Below, one piece after another: positions 1 to 10,620 of a stretch of 64,000 bases of DNA. The stretch spans positions 2,357,501-2,421,500 of the forward strand of contig JACVTC010000003.1 of the NCBI GenBank assembly GCA_016946835.1, in the 5' to 3' direction. The notes under the pieces were generated by a model. The model was not told the DNA's origin and did no database searches. It saw only the letters and a program-made list of their open reading frames with translations. Position numbers and translations under genes: made by a program. The first letter of the stretch is position 1, and every line of letters starts with the position of its first letter. The DNA is from Neocallimastix lanati (nom. inval.). Taxonomy: Eukaryota; Neocallimastigomycota; Neocallimastigomycetes; Neocallimastigales; Neocallimastigaceae.

Positions 1-2309
1 CATTAAGATAATGTGTCCTGAAGTAGATTTTCTATCATTTGGATCACCGGCAAAATCTGAATCTGTATGTGCATTTATTTTACCTTTACCGTCATATCTT
101 ATTTTATAATGTTTTGTTCCATTTAAGTATTTTAATATTTTAATAGCTTTTTTCCAATCGGCTTGAGTTGGATTTTCTGATTTTCTAGCGGCAAAGTTAA
201 CAGCAAATGCAATGTCTGGACGTGTGCATCTTGCAAGATAAATTAAGGATCCGATAATACTTTTGAATTTTATTTTGTCAACAGGTTCATTATCTTCATT
301 ATTTTCATTTACTGAACATGGTGATTTTATTTTCTTTTTATTATTTATACTATATTTATTTAATAGATTATCAATGAATGCTTCTTGTGAGATATAAATA
401 TCATTATTTTCTCTTTCTATTTTGATTCCTAATATGAAGTCAGCAAATCCACATTTTGATACCTTAAAGTTATCTTTAATTCTTGAGACAATTCTAACAA
501 TTTCGAAATTTTCACCTATAATTAGCATATCATCAACATAAAGTCCTATAATACAAGTTAGTTCTTCCTTCTGCTTTTTAAAGAAAACACATGGATCAGT
601 GGTGGATTGATGAAATTTGTTTTCGGTTAAAAATTTTGTAATGGTTTTATTCCACTGGCGGCCTGATTGTTTAAGGCCGTACAATGCCTTATTTAGAATC
701 CAATAGCCTTTACCGTAGTTTTCATCGCCGTAAGGAATTTCGGTGTAAATTTCTTTGTCTAAGGCAGCGTTTAGATAGGCAGATTTAAAATCTAATTGAT
801 AAACAGTCCATTGAAATTGAGCAGCAAAAGCGAGAAGTAATTTTATACAATCAACGTTTAATGTCGGACTATATGTAAGTTCATAATCGATACCGTATCT
901 TTGAGCAAAACCTCTTGCAACAAGTCTGGCCTTTCTTTTAATAATTTTATTATTTGCATCCTTTTTAATTGCAAAAACCCATCTTGTAGAAATTGGTTGT
1001 TTTCCTCTTGGTAGTTTTTTAACAAAAGTCATTGTATTATTATCATATAAATTTTTGAGTTCTTCTTGGATAGCAATATCCCATTCATCGGCATGATCAC
1101 AATTGAGAGCTTTTTGATAGGTTTTCGGAACTTCTTCATTTTCAGTTTCAATAGTATTAATTAAATTATCATTGTTGTAATTAAAATTATTAGGATTATT
1201 ATTATAAGAAATAATATTATTATGATTATTATTATTATTGTAAATATCAATATTATTATTATTAATATTAGGTTTGAAGTGTTTAATAATATTATTATTG
1301 GAAAATTTGGATTTTCTTTTATTATTTCTATAAATATTTATGTTATTATTATTTGAATTATTATTAATAAAATTATTAATATTATTATTATTTTTATCTT
1401 CTTCTGATAAAAAATTTTTATTAATAAAATTTTGATCATTTTTTGAATTAAAATTTTCATTAATTAAAAATTTTTTATTATTAGAATTTTGTACATAATT
1501 TGGATTAGAAAAATTTTTGGTGTTGGAAAAATTTTCATTGGTTATTGTATTGGTATTTGTATTTTGATTAAAATTTTCTAAATTTTGATTAAATTCAGAA
1601 TTTATTGTATCAGAAAAATTTTTACCATTGTATTGAATATTTGAGCCAATAAGATTATTGTTATTAGAATTAATAAAATTATTTGAAAAATTTTTATCGT
1701 ATATTAAATTATTATTATTATTATTATTATTATTAAAATTATTATTGAAATTATTATTATTTAAATTTTGTTCATTTTTTGACAAATTTTTATTAATTAA
1801 AAATTTTTCATTATTTTGATATGAAAAATTATTATTATTATTTTGATCTGAAATATTATAATTATCAATATTTAAATTATTGTTAAAGTTATTATTATTA
1901 ACATTATAATCATCAGGAGAATTATTATTATAATTATTATTATGAATATCATTATTATGAATATTATTATGAATATTAATATTATTAGGTGGATTATCAG
2001 GAATATTAATGATATTATTATTGTCAGGAATAAAATAATTATCGTCATTATTGTCATAATTGTTGTTGATATTATTATTATTATGTATATTATTATTTGT
2101 ATAATTGCTTAATAAATTGTTGATAAAAGATAAATCTAAGCATAAATTTAATTTATTATTATTGTCTTTAACATAAGGCGAAATTCTTTTTGTAATATCT
2201 TTAGTAATGCAGGCAGGGGTATCTTCTTGAAATAATACTTCTCTTACTTGATGTAGAGAAAAATTATTATAGTCCATTATTAAATAAGAATTAGAATCAT
2301 TATGAAACC
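1..2309 (-). CDS. Copia reverse transcriptase-RNase H part (partial)
   Basis: Continuing the same polyprotein in another frame, this part is open from the frameshift near 2303-2309 to the window edge. It begins right after the integrase signature (HNDSNSYLIMDY). It then runs through about 370 Asn-rich linker residues (2250-1150) to the RT, which starts near 1140 with EVPKTYQKAL. RT landmarks are TRWVFAIKKD, KARLVARGFAQ, LDFKSAYLNA, LNKALYGLKQS and YVDDMLIIG (catalytic YVDD at 529-540). The connection has SLIYLARCTRPDIAFAVN, and RNase H begins with AHTDSDFAGDPNDRKSTSG at the left edge. I saw no stop codon in it. It is incomplete only because the window ends. Confidence 0.9.
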
Positions 2310-4751
2310 TAAGAAAAAACCTTTTTTGGCGTTAGGATCTAATTTTCCTTTCTTGGGAGAGAAATCCTTATAATAAGCGATGTATCCAAAAACTTTAATA
2401 TGATTAACATGAATTGGAGTACCATAAAATACTTCATTGGGAATTTGATTATTTATTCCTGAATGAGGAGTAAGATTATAAAGATATTTTGAATAACGTA
2501 TAGCAAAATCCCAAAATTTAATGTTGAGTTTACTCCAGCTTAATAAACATTTTAGGGAATAAAGAATGGTTTGATTAAATCGTTCAGCAATTCCATTATT
2601 TTGAGGATTTCTTGGAGGAGAATAGAGTTTTCTAATACCATTCTTTTTACAGAATTTGTTGACTCTTCTACTACAATATTCTTTTCCTTGGTCCGATTTG
2701 AAATTAGTAATTTTATAATTTGGAAAAAGATTATTTAAATATTTGAAAAAATTAATAATAATATCGATGGCATCTGATTTTCTTTTCATAGTAAAAATCC
2801 AGGCTTTCCTAGAGAATTCATCAATGAAAGTAATGATGAATTTAAAACCAAAAAATGAATCCGGGAAAGGACCAACAATGTCGGAGTGGATAACATCTAA
2901 TAACTTGGTAGCTTTAGGAGTTACCCTGTTGTGAGGTAACCTTTTCATTTTAGCTATTCCACAAGTAATACAATTATTGTCATTGTTATTATGACTTGTG
3001 GTGTGTTCCTTTATAAATTTTGATAAATCTTTGTGATAGAAGTGACCAAGTCTTCTATGCCAAAGATTATCATTATCGGTGTTCATAATTAAGTTATTAT
3101 ATTTATTGTTTATTTTGATTCTAAATGTGTTTCTTCCATCAATTGACCTATAAGTATTAATAATATTATTATCATTATCCGTAATGATAAGATGTGGCTC
3201 ATTGTTAATAAGTTTAGTAATTGATATTAGTTCAGTGTAGGCAAATTGTATACCACTAATTAAATTTTTGTTTGCGTGCCTAGAATAAAATACTTTACTT
3301 AAAGTAATGTCATAACCGTTAATTGAGCCTTTGTATGTACCAAATCCCTCGAATTCCATTTCAGAATTGTTGGCACATGTTAAATTAATTTTGTATTTTT
3401 TAAAGTTAGTTAATAAACTTCGGTCATTAGTAATATGAACAATTGCACCAGAATCATAGATCCAAGTTGATTCGTTGTTGTCATTAGTAGGGCAATTGTT
3501 ATTGTTATCATAATTATTAATATAATTAGTATTATTAGTGTAATTTATATCATTATTAAGTTCTTTATGTAAATTATTATTTTTACTTTCATAATTATTA
3601 AGATTATTATTAAAATTTTTATTTAATTTATTTTTATCATTTTTATAATTATTAAGGTTATGAGTAGATTTATTTAAGTTATTTAAAAATTCAACACTAT
3701 CAAGACTATTGTTAATCATGTGACTTAAATTTTCATAATTTATGTCATCATCATAATCAACAGGTAAATTGTTATTTTCAATGTTATTAATATAATTATT
3801 ACGATTTTTATAATTTTTATTATAATTTTTATTATTATTTTTATAATTTTTATTATTATTTTTATCATAATTGTTATTATATTTATTATTATTATAATTA
3901 TTGTTATTAAATCTGTTATTATAGTTATTATTATTATTATTATTATTAAATTTAGTTTGATCCATGGTTCCGTTTGTTCTCCCGTTGTAATGGCATTCAC
4001 TTGTTAAATGACCACGTTGGTTACAAATATGGCAGTATTTATTTGGAATTCTTCGTTGAGAATTATTTTGTCTGTGGCTTTTATACCTATTATTTCTGTT
4101 AAATACTAGGTCTAAATCCATGGGATCATCGTAGTTATTATAATTGTTACGATTATTATGGTTAATTTGTGGCTTGATTATTTTTTGTTCATTCATGCAT
4201 CTAATAAATATATTTCTTGATTTGATGAGATCATAATATTCTTCAGCTGTTTTACCAGGTTCAGGCAGGAAAGCAATTTGTAATTCCTTTGGTAGCGCCT
4301 TGAACATATATTGGATTTTGTCATTTTCACTCATATCGTAATTGGCGGTTTTAAGTTTGTTAAAAGTGTTTAACATGTCAGATAAACATTTTAAAACTTC
4401 CATATAGTTTCGAGGCTTCATAATTTTCAGTTTCTTTATTAATTTTTCTACAATTAGTTCATCTGCTTCTTGGTTAATATCTTCCAGTTTCCTGATCATG
4501 TCAAAAGCAGATTCTAAATCCTCAATATCTTGATAAATTGATTCATCCACAGACTTGATGATAATAGCAACAACCTTTGAGTTGTTTTTGTCAATTTCCC
4601 CAAAGTTTTCATGGTCTCTATCGGCTTCATTGAAAATATTGGTTGTGGCGTAATCAGAGAGATCTTTGGCTTTCAAAATGTTAATGAGTAACTTTTTCCA
4701 CATTTTGAAGTTGGAACCCTTGTAAACGAAACATTCAGCGCTGTCAGACAT
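2280..4751 (-). CDS. Copia Gag-protease-integrase part of polyprotein
   Basis: This 823-residue open frame starts at ATG 4751, 25 bases downstream of the LTR in the sense direction. The N-terminal 230 residues are a helical copia-type Gag (UBN2/DUF4219-like). A CCHC zinc knuckle, CHICNQRGHLTSECH, lies near residues 245-260 and is followed by an Asn-rich stretch. The protease active site is WIYDSGA near 430. The integrase has its HHCC zinc-binding part near 563-600 (HRRLGHFYH ... CITCG). The catalytic core has HSDIVGP near 620, FKSDQGKEY near 685 and NGIAERFNQT near 720. The C-terminal copia signature KKGFFLGF comes just before a frameshift, after which this frame adds only a few foreign residues. 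Polyprotein processing and particle assembly are inferred from the family. Confidence 0.93.
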   Translation of the reverse strand: MSDSAECFVYKGSNFKMWKKLLINILKAKDLSDYATTNIFNEADRDHENFGEIDKNNSKVVAIIIKSVDESIYQDIEDLESAFDMIRKLEDINQEADELIVEKLIKKLKIMKPRNYMEVLKCLSDMLNTFNKLKTANYDMSENDKIQYMFKALPKELQIAFLPEPGKTAEEYYDLIKSRNIFIRCMNEQKIIKPQINHNNRNNYNNYDDPMDLDLVFNRNNRYKSHRQNNSQRRIPNKYCHICNQRGHLTSECHYNGRTNGTMDQTKFNNNNNNNNYNNRFNNNNYNNNKYNNNYDKNNNKNYKNNNKNYNKNYKNRNNYINNIENNNLPVDYDDDINYENLSHMINNSLDSVEFLNNLNKSTHNLNNYKNDKNKLNKNFNNNLNNYESKNNNLHKELNNDINYTNNTNYINNYDNNNNCPTNDNNESTWIYDSGAIVHITNDRSLLTNFKKYKINLTCANNSEMEFEGFGTYKGSINGYDITLSKVFYSRHANKNLISGIQFAYTELISITKLINNEPHLIITDNDNNIINTYRSIDGRNTFRIKINNKYNNLIMNTDNDNLWHRRLGHFYHKDLSKFIKEHTTSHNNNDNNCITCGIAKMKRLPHNRVTPKATKLLDVIHSDIVGPFPDSFFGFKFIITFIDEFSRKAWIFTMKRKSDAIDIIINFFKYLNNLFPNYKITNFKSDQGKEYCSRRVNKFCKKNGIRKLYSPPRNPQNNGIAERFNQTILYSLKCLLSWSKLNIKFWDFAIRYSKYLYNLTPHSGINNQIPNEVFYGTPIHVNHIKVFGYIAYYKDFSPKKGKLDPNAKKGFFLGFIMILILI

Positions 4752-4760
4752 TTTCGGTTG

Positions 4761-4774
4761 CTTGAGACTCTTAA
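4761..4774 (-). other. Probable half-tRNA primer-binding site, element A
   Basis: On the minus strand the LTR is followed by GA and then TTAAGAGTCTCAAG. This resembles TTATGAGCCC, the complement of the initiator-tRNA-Met anticodon loop that Ty5-like and copia elements use as a half-tRNA primer. Element B has GA-TTATGAG at the same place. Confidence 0.5.
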
Positions 4775-4776
4775 TC

Positions 4777-5010
4777 TATTAAAATTTGTTTTATTAATTA
4801 ATATAAATTTATTATTTATAGAATATAAATAAATGGTTAACAAAGATTTAAAGTACAGAGAAAATTACATGTATTTATATTTAATTGTGGCTTGTTCTAG
4901 ATACATATTAATTTATATTTAATTTATAATTACAATGTATTTAATATAATTTAATTTAATATTTTATTAAACCTAAGCTAGAATATAACTTTATATTAAT
5001 AAAGTTAACA
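4777..5010 (-). repeat. 5' LTR of copia element A
   Basis: This 234-bp segment lies directly upstream of the primer-binding site. Its borders on the plus strand are TATTAA...TTAACA, close to the TGTTAA...TTAACA borders of the LTRs at 26641-26895 and 30708-30974. The length is similar (234, 255 and 267 bp). The partner LTR is outside the window, so the ends rest on the border motif alone. Confidence 0.6.
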
Positions 5011-5377
5011 ATTTTAATTATTTTAAAACAAAGAAGACTTAATAATTAATTTATTTGTGATAAACGATTGATTTTAATAATTAAATATATATATAAAATT
5101 AAATATAAATAATATATAATTATATAAAAATTTTATTTTCTAATATATAAAAAATAAAATATTTTCTTAAAAACACTTTCAAATTAAAAAAAAAAAATAA
5201 TTAAAACTATTTATCTGTTTATGATAACTTAATAGTAAATAATAAAATAAAATATATATTTAAAAGATTTTAACTTTAGAATATATAATTAAATAAGTGA
5301 AACTAATTGAGGAAGAGAAAAAATTATTATTAACAAAAAATATAAATTTAACTTTCTCCTAAAAAAAAAAAAAAAAG
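5011..5377. other. AT-rich spacer, nothing recognised
   Basis: Only AT-rich simple sequence is visible between the copia LTR and the MULE relic. There is no gene, tRNA or structured repeat. Confidence 0.6.
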
Positions 5378-6590
5378 ATTGTTCTAAAGTATATAGATGT
5401 ACTGAATATAAAACTTTTAAGTAAATGTAATTCTTTCATTGCTTTAAAAAGGAAATTCTAAAATATGAAAGTTACATAATCATCTTGAAAAAGAATTTGA
5501 TCCATCTATATCAATTTTAAAACATAAAATAAAAGATAAAATTAGAAAAAGTTCAATTCCTTTGAGTATAAAATCTAAACGTATTTTTAATGAAGCTTCA
5601 CAAGAAATGGGATTTATGTGTCCTGAATATAAAACAATTAAATCCCAAATAACAAAAGATATAAATAAACAACTACCTCCTGATGTAACAAAGTTCGATG
5701 AAATTCCTGATAAATTTTCCTGATGAATCAAAATATTATAAAATAGTAAGAAATGAAAATTTTATGATATTTAAAAATCCAAATTTAATTATCTTCCAAT
5801 CCCCATTCCAAGAAAAATTATTTATGAAATATAATGAAGATATATTTGTAGATGGTACTTTTTATATTGCATTCCAAAAAATTTTCATTGTGATTTCGAA
5901 AAAGGTATATCTATTGAAAAAGAAAAAATATTTCCTAATATAAATATTAAATACTGTATTTGGTACTATAAAAGAGCATTAGAGTTTTTTAAAAAAAAAT
6001 GAATTATGTTATAATGAAGTAAAATATTATAATATATATATATATATTATAAAGTGATTTCGAACTTGTAAATCCTGATATTGTTATAATCATATATAAT
6101 TGATGTTTGTAGTATAATTAGATGTGAAACAAATAATTATGATCAATTTTTGAAATTTTTAGAATATTTTTAAAAAAAACTATTTAAAAAATTAAAAAAA
6201 ATTGGAATTATTATAATAATATAAAACATATAACAAATAATGCATCGGAATCTTTCAATAATTATTTAAATAATTTATTTTCAAAAAAAAATTTCTTTTT
6301 ATAAATTAATATACATTAAAATAAGAAGATTATCTTATAATGATCTTCTACTTTATCTTATGATGATAACAAAGAGGAAAAGTGTAGGGGGATAAAAAAA
6401 AAATAGGAAAAACGAATAAAATCAATATTTTAATTTGAAAAACACAAAACCATGAAATCCAAATTAATTGATAATGGAAGACCAAGAAATTATGGTTTAA
6501 ATGTTTGATTAATTTAAATAATATAAATACTAATTTATAATAAATGTCAAAGTAATGATCAAATGAAATAGACTATCTGAATTCTATTGC
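5378..6590 (+). pseudogene. Decayed MULE-type transposase with FLYWCH-like N-terminus
   Basis: Conceptual translation in shifting frames gives the order expected of Mutator-like (MULE) transposases. First is a FLYWCH-like zinc segment (YRCTEYKTFK ... HNHLEKEFD) at 5390-5500. Next is a helical spacer (KRIFNEASQEMGF) to 5700. The core start, IVRNENFMIFKN and EDIFVDGTFYIAF, lies at 5730-5875 (an open frame of 81 codons). It is followed by HCDFEKGISIEKEKIFPNI near 5890-5950, KYCIWYYKRALEFF to 5990, NNASESFNNYLNNLF at 6240-6290 and LIDNGRPRNYGLNV near 6470. Frameshifts and stops separate these blocks, so it is dead. I found no terminal inverted repeats. Confidence 0.75.
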
Positions 6591-7990
6591 AAGTATTATT
6601 AATAATTAAAATATTTCTTAAATTTTAAAAATACATAACTGTTTAAAATTTTAGTAGTTTTTTAAAAATTTTTTAAAAAAAAATATTAAAGTTATCTTTA
6701 TCATTAAGTATTTTTAAATAATTATTTTATTATTCTTTTTATAATTTTATTGGTAACTTTTATATCTATATATTATTAATTTTATTAGTACTAAAATAAA
6801 TTTTCTATTAAATATTTTTATTTTTATACTTTTATTAGTAGCTGTTATATGTATATCATTAATTTTAGGAATACTATAAAAACAAATTTTCTATTAAATA
6901 TTTTTATTTTTATATTTTTATTAAAAATTTTTATACTTTAAAACAAAAATTTTCTATTAAATTTATAATAAATAAATAAAAAAATAAATAAATAAATAAA
7001 AAAAAAATAAAATTAAATATTTTTTTATTAATATCTTTTATCTCTATATCATTAATTTTATGAATATTATAAAATTAACAAATATGAAAATTATAAAAAT
7101 TTTTATTTTTTCAAAAACTTTTATTTAAATATTAAATTTTCAAGAATATTTTATTTTTAGAGAATATTTTATTTATATACATAATTTAAAGATTTTATAA
7201 AACGTTTAATTTTTATATTAATACAAAGATTATTTTTTTAGAGAACTTTTTTTTTTTATTATTATTTTTAAGAATATTTAAAGAATATATATATAATGAA
7301 AGTTTCAAAAATACTTATTTTTTTAAATAATACTATATTTTTAAATAATATTTTATTTATTTATTTTAAAAATATATAAAACTTTTAATTTTAATTTTTT
7401 AATAAAATAAAAAAATGTAAATCTTTTTTTAAAAAACATATTATATTTAAAAATATTTAAAGAATAATCTTTTTATAATTTTAAGAAATATAGGCCTTTT
7501 TAGTTTTCAAATTCTTTTTTCTTTTTTTTTTTTTTTTTTTGAAATACATTTTATTGATTTCAAGAATATTTTATATATATATATTATTTTTTTTTAAAAT
7601 ATAAAAAAGATAATCATAACAAGACTTAATAAATAAATTAATAAATAAATGATTTTGATAGATAATGTTAAAGTCTTTTTATTAACATTTTTAAAATTTT
7701 AGAAAATATTAATTAATAATTATTAATATAAATAAATAAATTATAAATTATAAATAAATAAATAAATAAACAATAATATAATAAATAATAAGTAATTAAT
7801 AAATAAATAAATAGATATAAATAATAAATAAGAATAATTAAATAATTAAATAATAATTAAATAATATATAAATTTGGAGATAATAAATAATAATAAATAC
7901 TAATAAATAATGATAATGAATTTACAAATAAATACTAATAAATAATGAATTACAAATAATAAATAATTAAATAATACATAATTTTGGAAA
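6591..7990. other. AT-rich intergenic region without genes
   Basis: This stretch holds A/T homopolymers and repeated short phrases such as TTTATATCTATAT and AGAATATTTTATTT. No open frame has non-simple composition. Confidence 0.6.
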
Positions 7991-8296
7991 TGATAAATGA
8001 TAAATAATAAATAATAAATAATAAATAATAAATAATAAATAATAAATAATAAATAATAAATAATAAATAATAAATAATAAATAATAAATAATAAATAATA
8101 ATAAATAATAAATAATAAAAAATAATAAATAATAAAAAATAAATAATAAATAATAAATAATAAATAATAAATAATAAATAATAAATAATAAATAATAAAT
8201 AATAAATAATAAATAATAAATAATAAATAATAAATAATAAATAATAAATTAATAAATAATAAATAATAAATAATAATAAATAATTAATAATAAATA
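7991..8296. repeat. 7-bp tandem array (AATAAAT)n
   Basis: About 300 bp are built from the heptamer AATAAAT, with a few one- to three-base interruptions near 8100-8150 and at the right end. It grades into imperfect AAT/AAAT sequence up to about 8430. Confidence 0.9.
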
Positions 8297-8679
8297 ATAA
8301 ATTATAAATAATAAGTAAATAATAATAAATTATAATAAATAATAAATAATTAAATAAATTAAATAATAAATAATGATGAATTAAATAATAAATAATGAAT
8401 AATAAGTAAATAAAAATTAATAAATAAAATAGGAGTAAAAGTTACCATTTTAGTAAAAATTTCTTAGAATTACTAATTAAAAGTTTGGGCTTAGAAAATT
8501 ACCTTTAGTCATATAATTCAATATATGATAATATATTGAATTATATATATAAATAAATAAATAATTTAAATAATAAAAGGATATTCCTATATTCCTATAT
8601 TATTATTTGAAACAAATAATTTTCTATACCATTATTTTTTCTTAAATGTGTATGAACCATGCTTTCAATTATTCAATCA

Positions 8680-8876
<197 letters not shown>

Positions 8877-10372
8877 TCTAATTAATTAAATATCTAATTA
8901 ATTAACTCAATAGATAAATATCTAAATGTCTAATTAATTAACTAAATAAATATCTAATAAATTAAATAAATGAACAAGTAAATAAATAAATGGATAAATA
9001 TTTATTTATATAATAATTAATAAGTATATAATAAATAAATATTCATTTTAGAGTAACTAAAAAGGAAATTTTTAATATTTTATAATTTTATAATTTTTTT
9101 TTTCCCTGTATTACACATAAATATTATATTACGATGGTCATGTAAAGTATATAAATAGAACTAAAAAGATTGAATTATAAAATTGGTGGTAATTCATCAA
9201 TGAAGCAATGAGTAACGGAATATACTATGAATAAATATATATTTCCATATATTGTATTTACAATGAAATGAATGAATAAGTTGCTATATATATTTTATGT
9301 TGTACAAATATATATTAAAAGTTTTAGATTATCCTTAAAAATGACATATGAAAATCTTAATTATAATTTAATTACAAATAATAGAATAAAAAAGAATAAC
9401 AAAATAAAAAAAAACTTTAATATTTATATTTTTATTTAATAAATTATTAAATAAAAATATAAATTAAATAAAAATATAATATTAAATAAAATATAAATAT
9501 TAAAATACAAATATTAAATAAAATATAAATATTAAATAAATAATATATATTTGATAATAATTATACTTTTTTTTATTAATCAACCACACATTTTATATAT
9601 ATACATTTTATTATTATGGAATATTAACTGCCTATTAATACTTTTTATGTTCATATACAATAGACATAAATATGTATAAAAAAAATTTTTTTTTTTTGAT
9701 GTATTAAAATAAATTCAATGATTGATAATAATTTAAAATTTCCCTTTTTTTGGGTATTATATATATGCTTATATTTATGTTATTTAATTAGTAAGATTTA
9801 ATTTATATCACTATAAAAAACTTCGATGATAGACTCTAATTTAATATAAAAGTAAGTTTTAATGAATAAGAGAAATCGTGGTTTAAGATGATTATATTGA
9901 GTTGTTAAAATTAGAATGGTTCTTTTTTTTTACAATCAATATCAATATATTAGAAACATATATTATTATCAAATAAATATAATATTACAATATATTGGCT
10001 AAAAATTAAAAAAAGGAAAATTTCAATTTTTAATTTAAAAAAAAATAAAAAAAGATAAATTAAAGTTTATGGTTAATGAAAAATTAAATTTAATGTATAA
10101 TATAAATGTATATATCGTAAGAAGATATTAAACATATATATTTATATATTATATATATAATGTAATATATATATATATAATGTAATATACTGTTTATAAG
10201 ATTAATTTTTAATTAAAATATATAAAACTTAAATTAATAATATTTTATTTATTTGGAAAATAAAGTTTAATTTTTATTTAAATAGGTACAAATTAAAATT
10301 ATTAAATATAATTTAAAAAAAAAACAAATAAAAAATTAAAATTTATGAAATAAATGAATTATGATGACATAG
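8877..10372. other. AT-rich intergenic region without genes
   Basis: The stretch at 9110-9330 is slightly less AT-rich (for example ACGATGGTCATG). It gives no recognisable protein in any frame and no tRNA fold that I could see. The rest is AT-only low complexity. Confidence 0.55.
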
Positions 10373-10620
10373 TTAAATAATAAATAATAAATAATAAATA
10401 ATAAATAATAAATAATAAATAATAAATAATAAATAATAAATAATAAATAATAAATAATAAATAATAAATAATAAATAATAAATAATAAATAATAAATAAT
10501 AAATAATAAATAATAAATAATAAATAATAAATAATAAATAATAAATAATAAATAATAAATAATAAATAATAAATAATAAATAATAAATAATAAATAATAA
10601 TAAATAATAAATAATAAATA
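10373..10620. repeat. Second 7-bp tandem array (TAAATAA)n
   Basis: About 235 bp of nearly perfect TAAATAA heptamers, with one slip near 10600 and imperfect copies to about 10690. Because 7 is not a multiple of 3, one strand reads as an open LLFIIYY repeat in all three frames. That reading frame is an artefact of the repeat, not a gene. Confidence 0.95.

Larger units (their letters stand above)
1..5010 (-). mobile_element. Ty1/copia LTR retrotransposon A (3' end beyond window)
   Basis: Read on the minus strand, the order is 5' LTR (5010-4777), primer-binding site, Gag with a zinc knuckle, aspartic protease, integrase, an Asn-rich linker, reverse transcriptase and RNase H. Integrase before RT is diagnostic of Ty1/copia. 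The whole internal region is open except for one single-base frameshift near 2303-2309. All catalytic motifs looked for are present, so this is a young copy. The 3' end of RNase H and the 3' LTR lie left of position 1. Confidence 0.95.
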
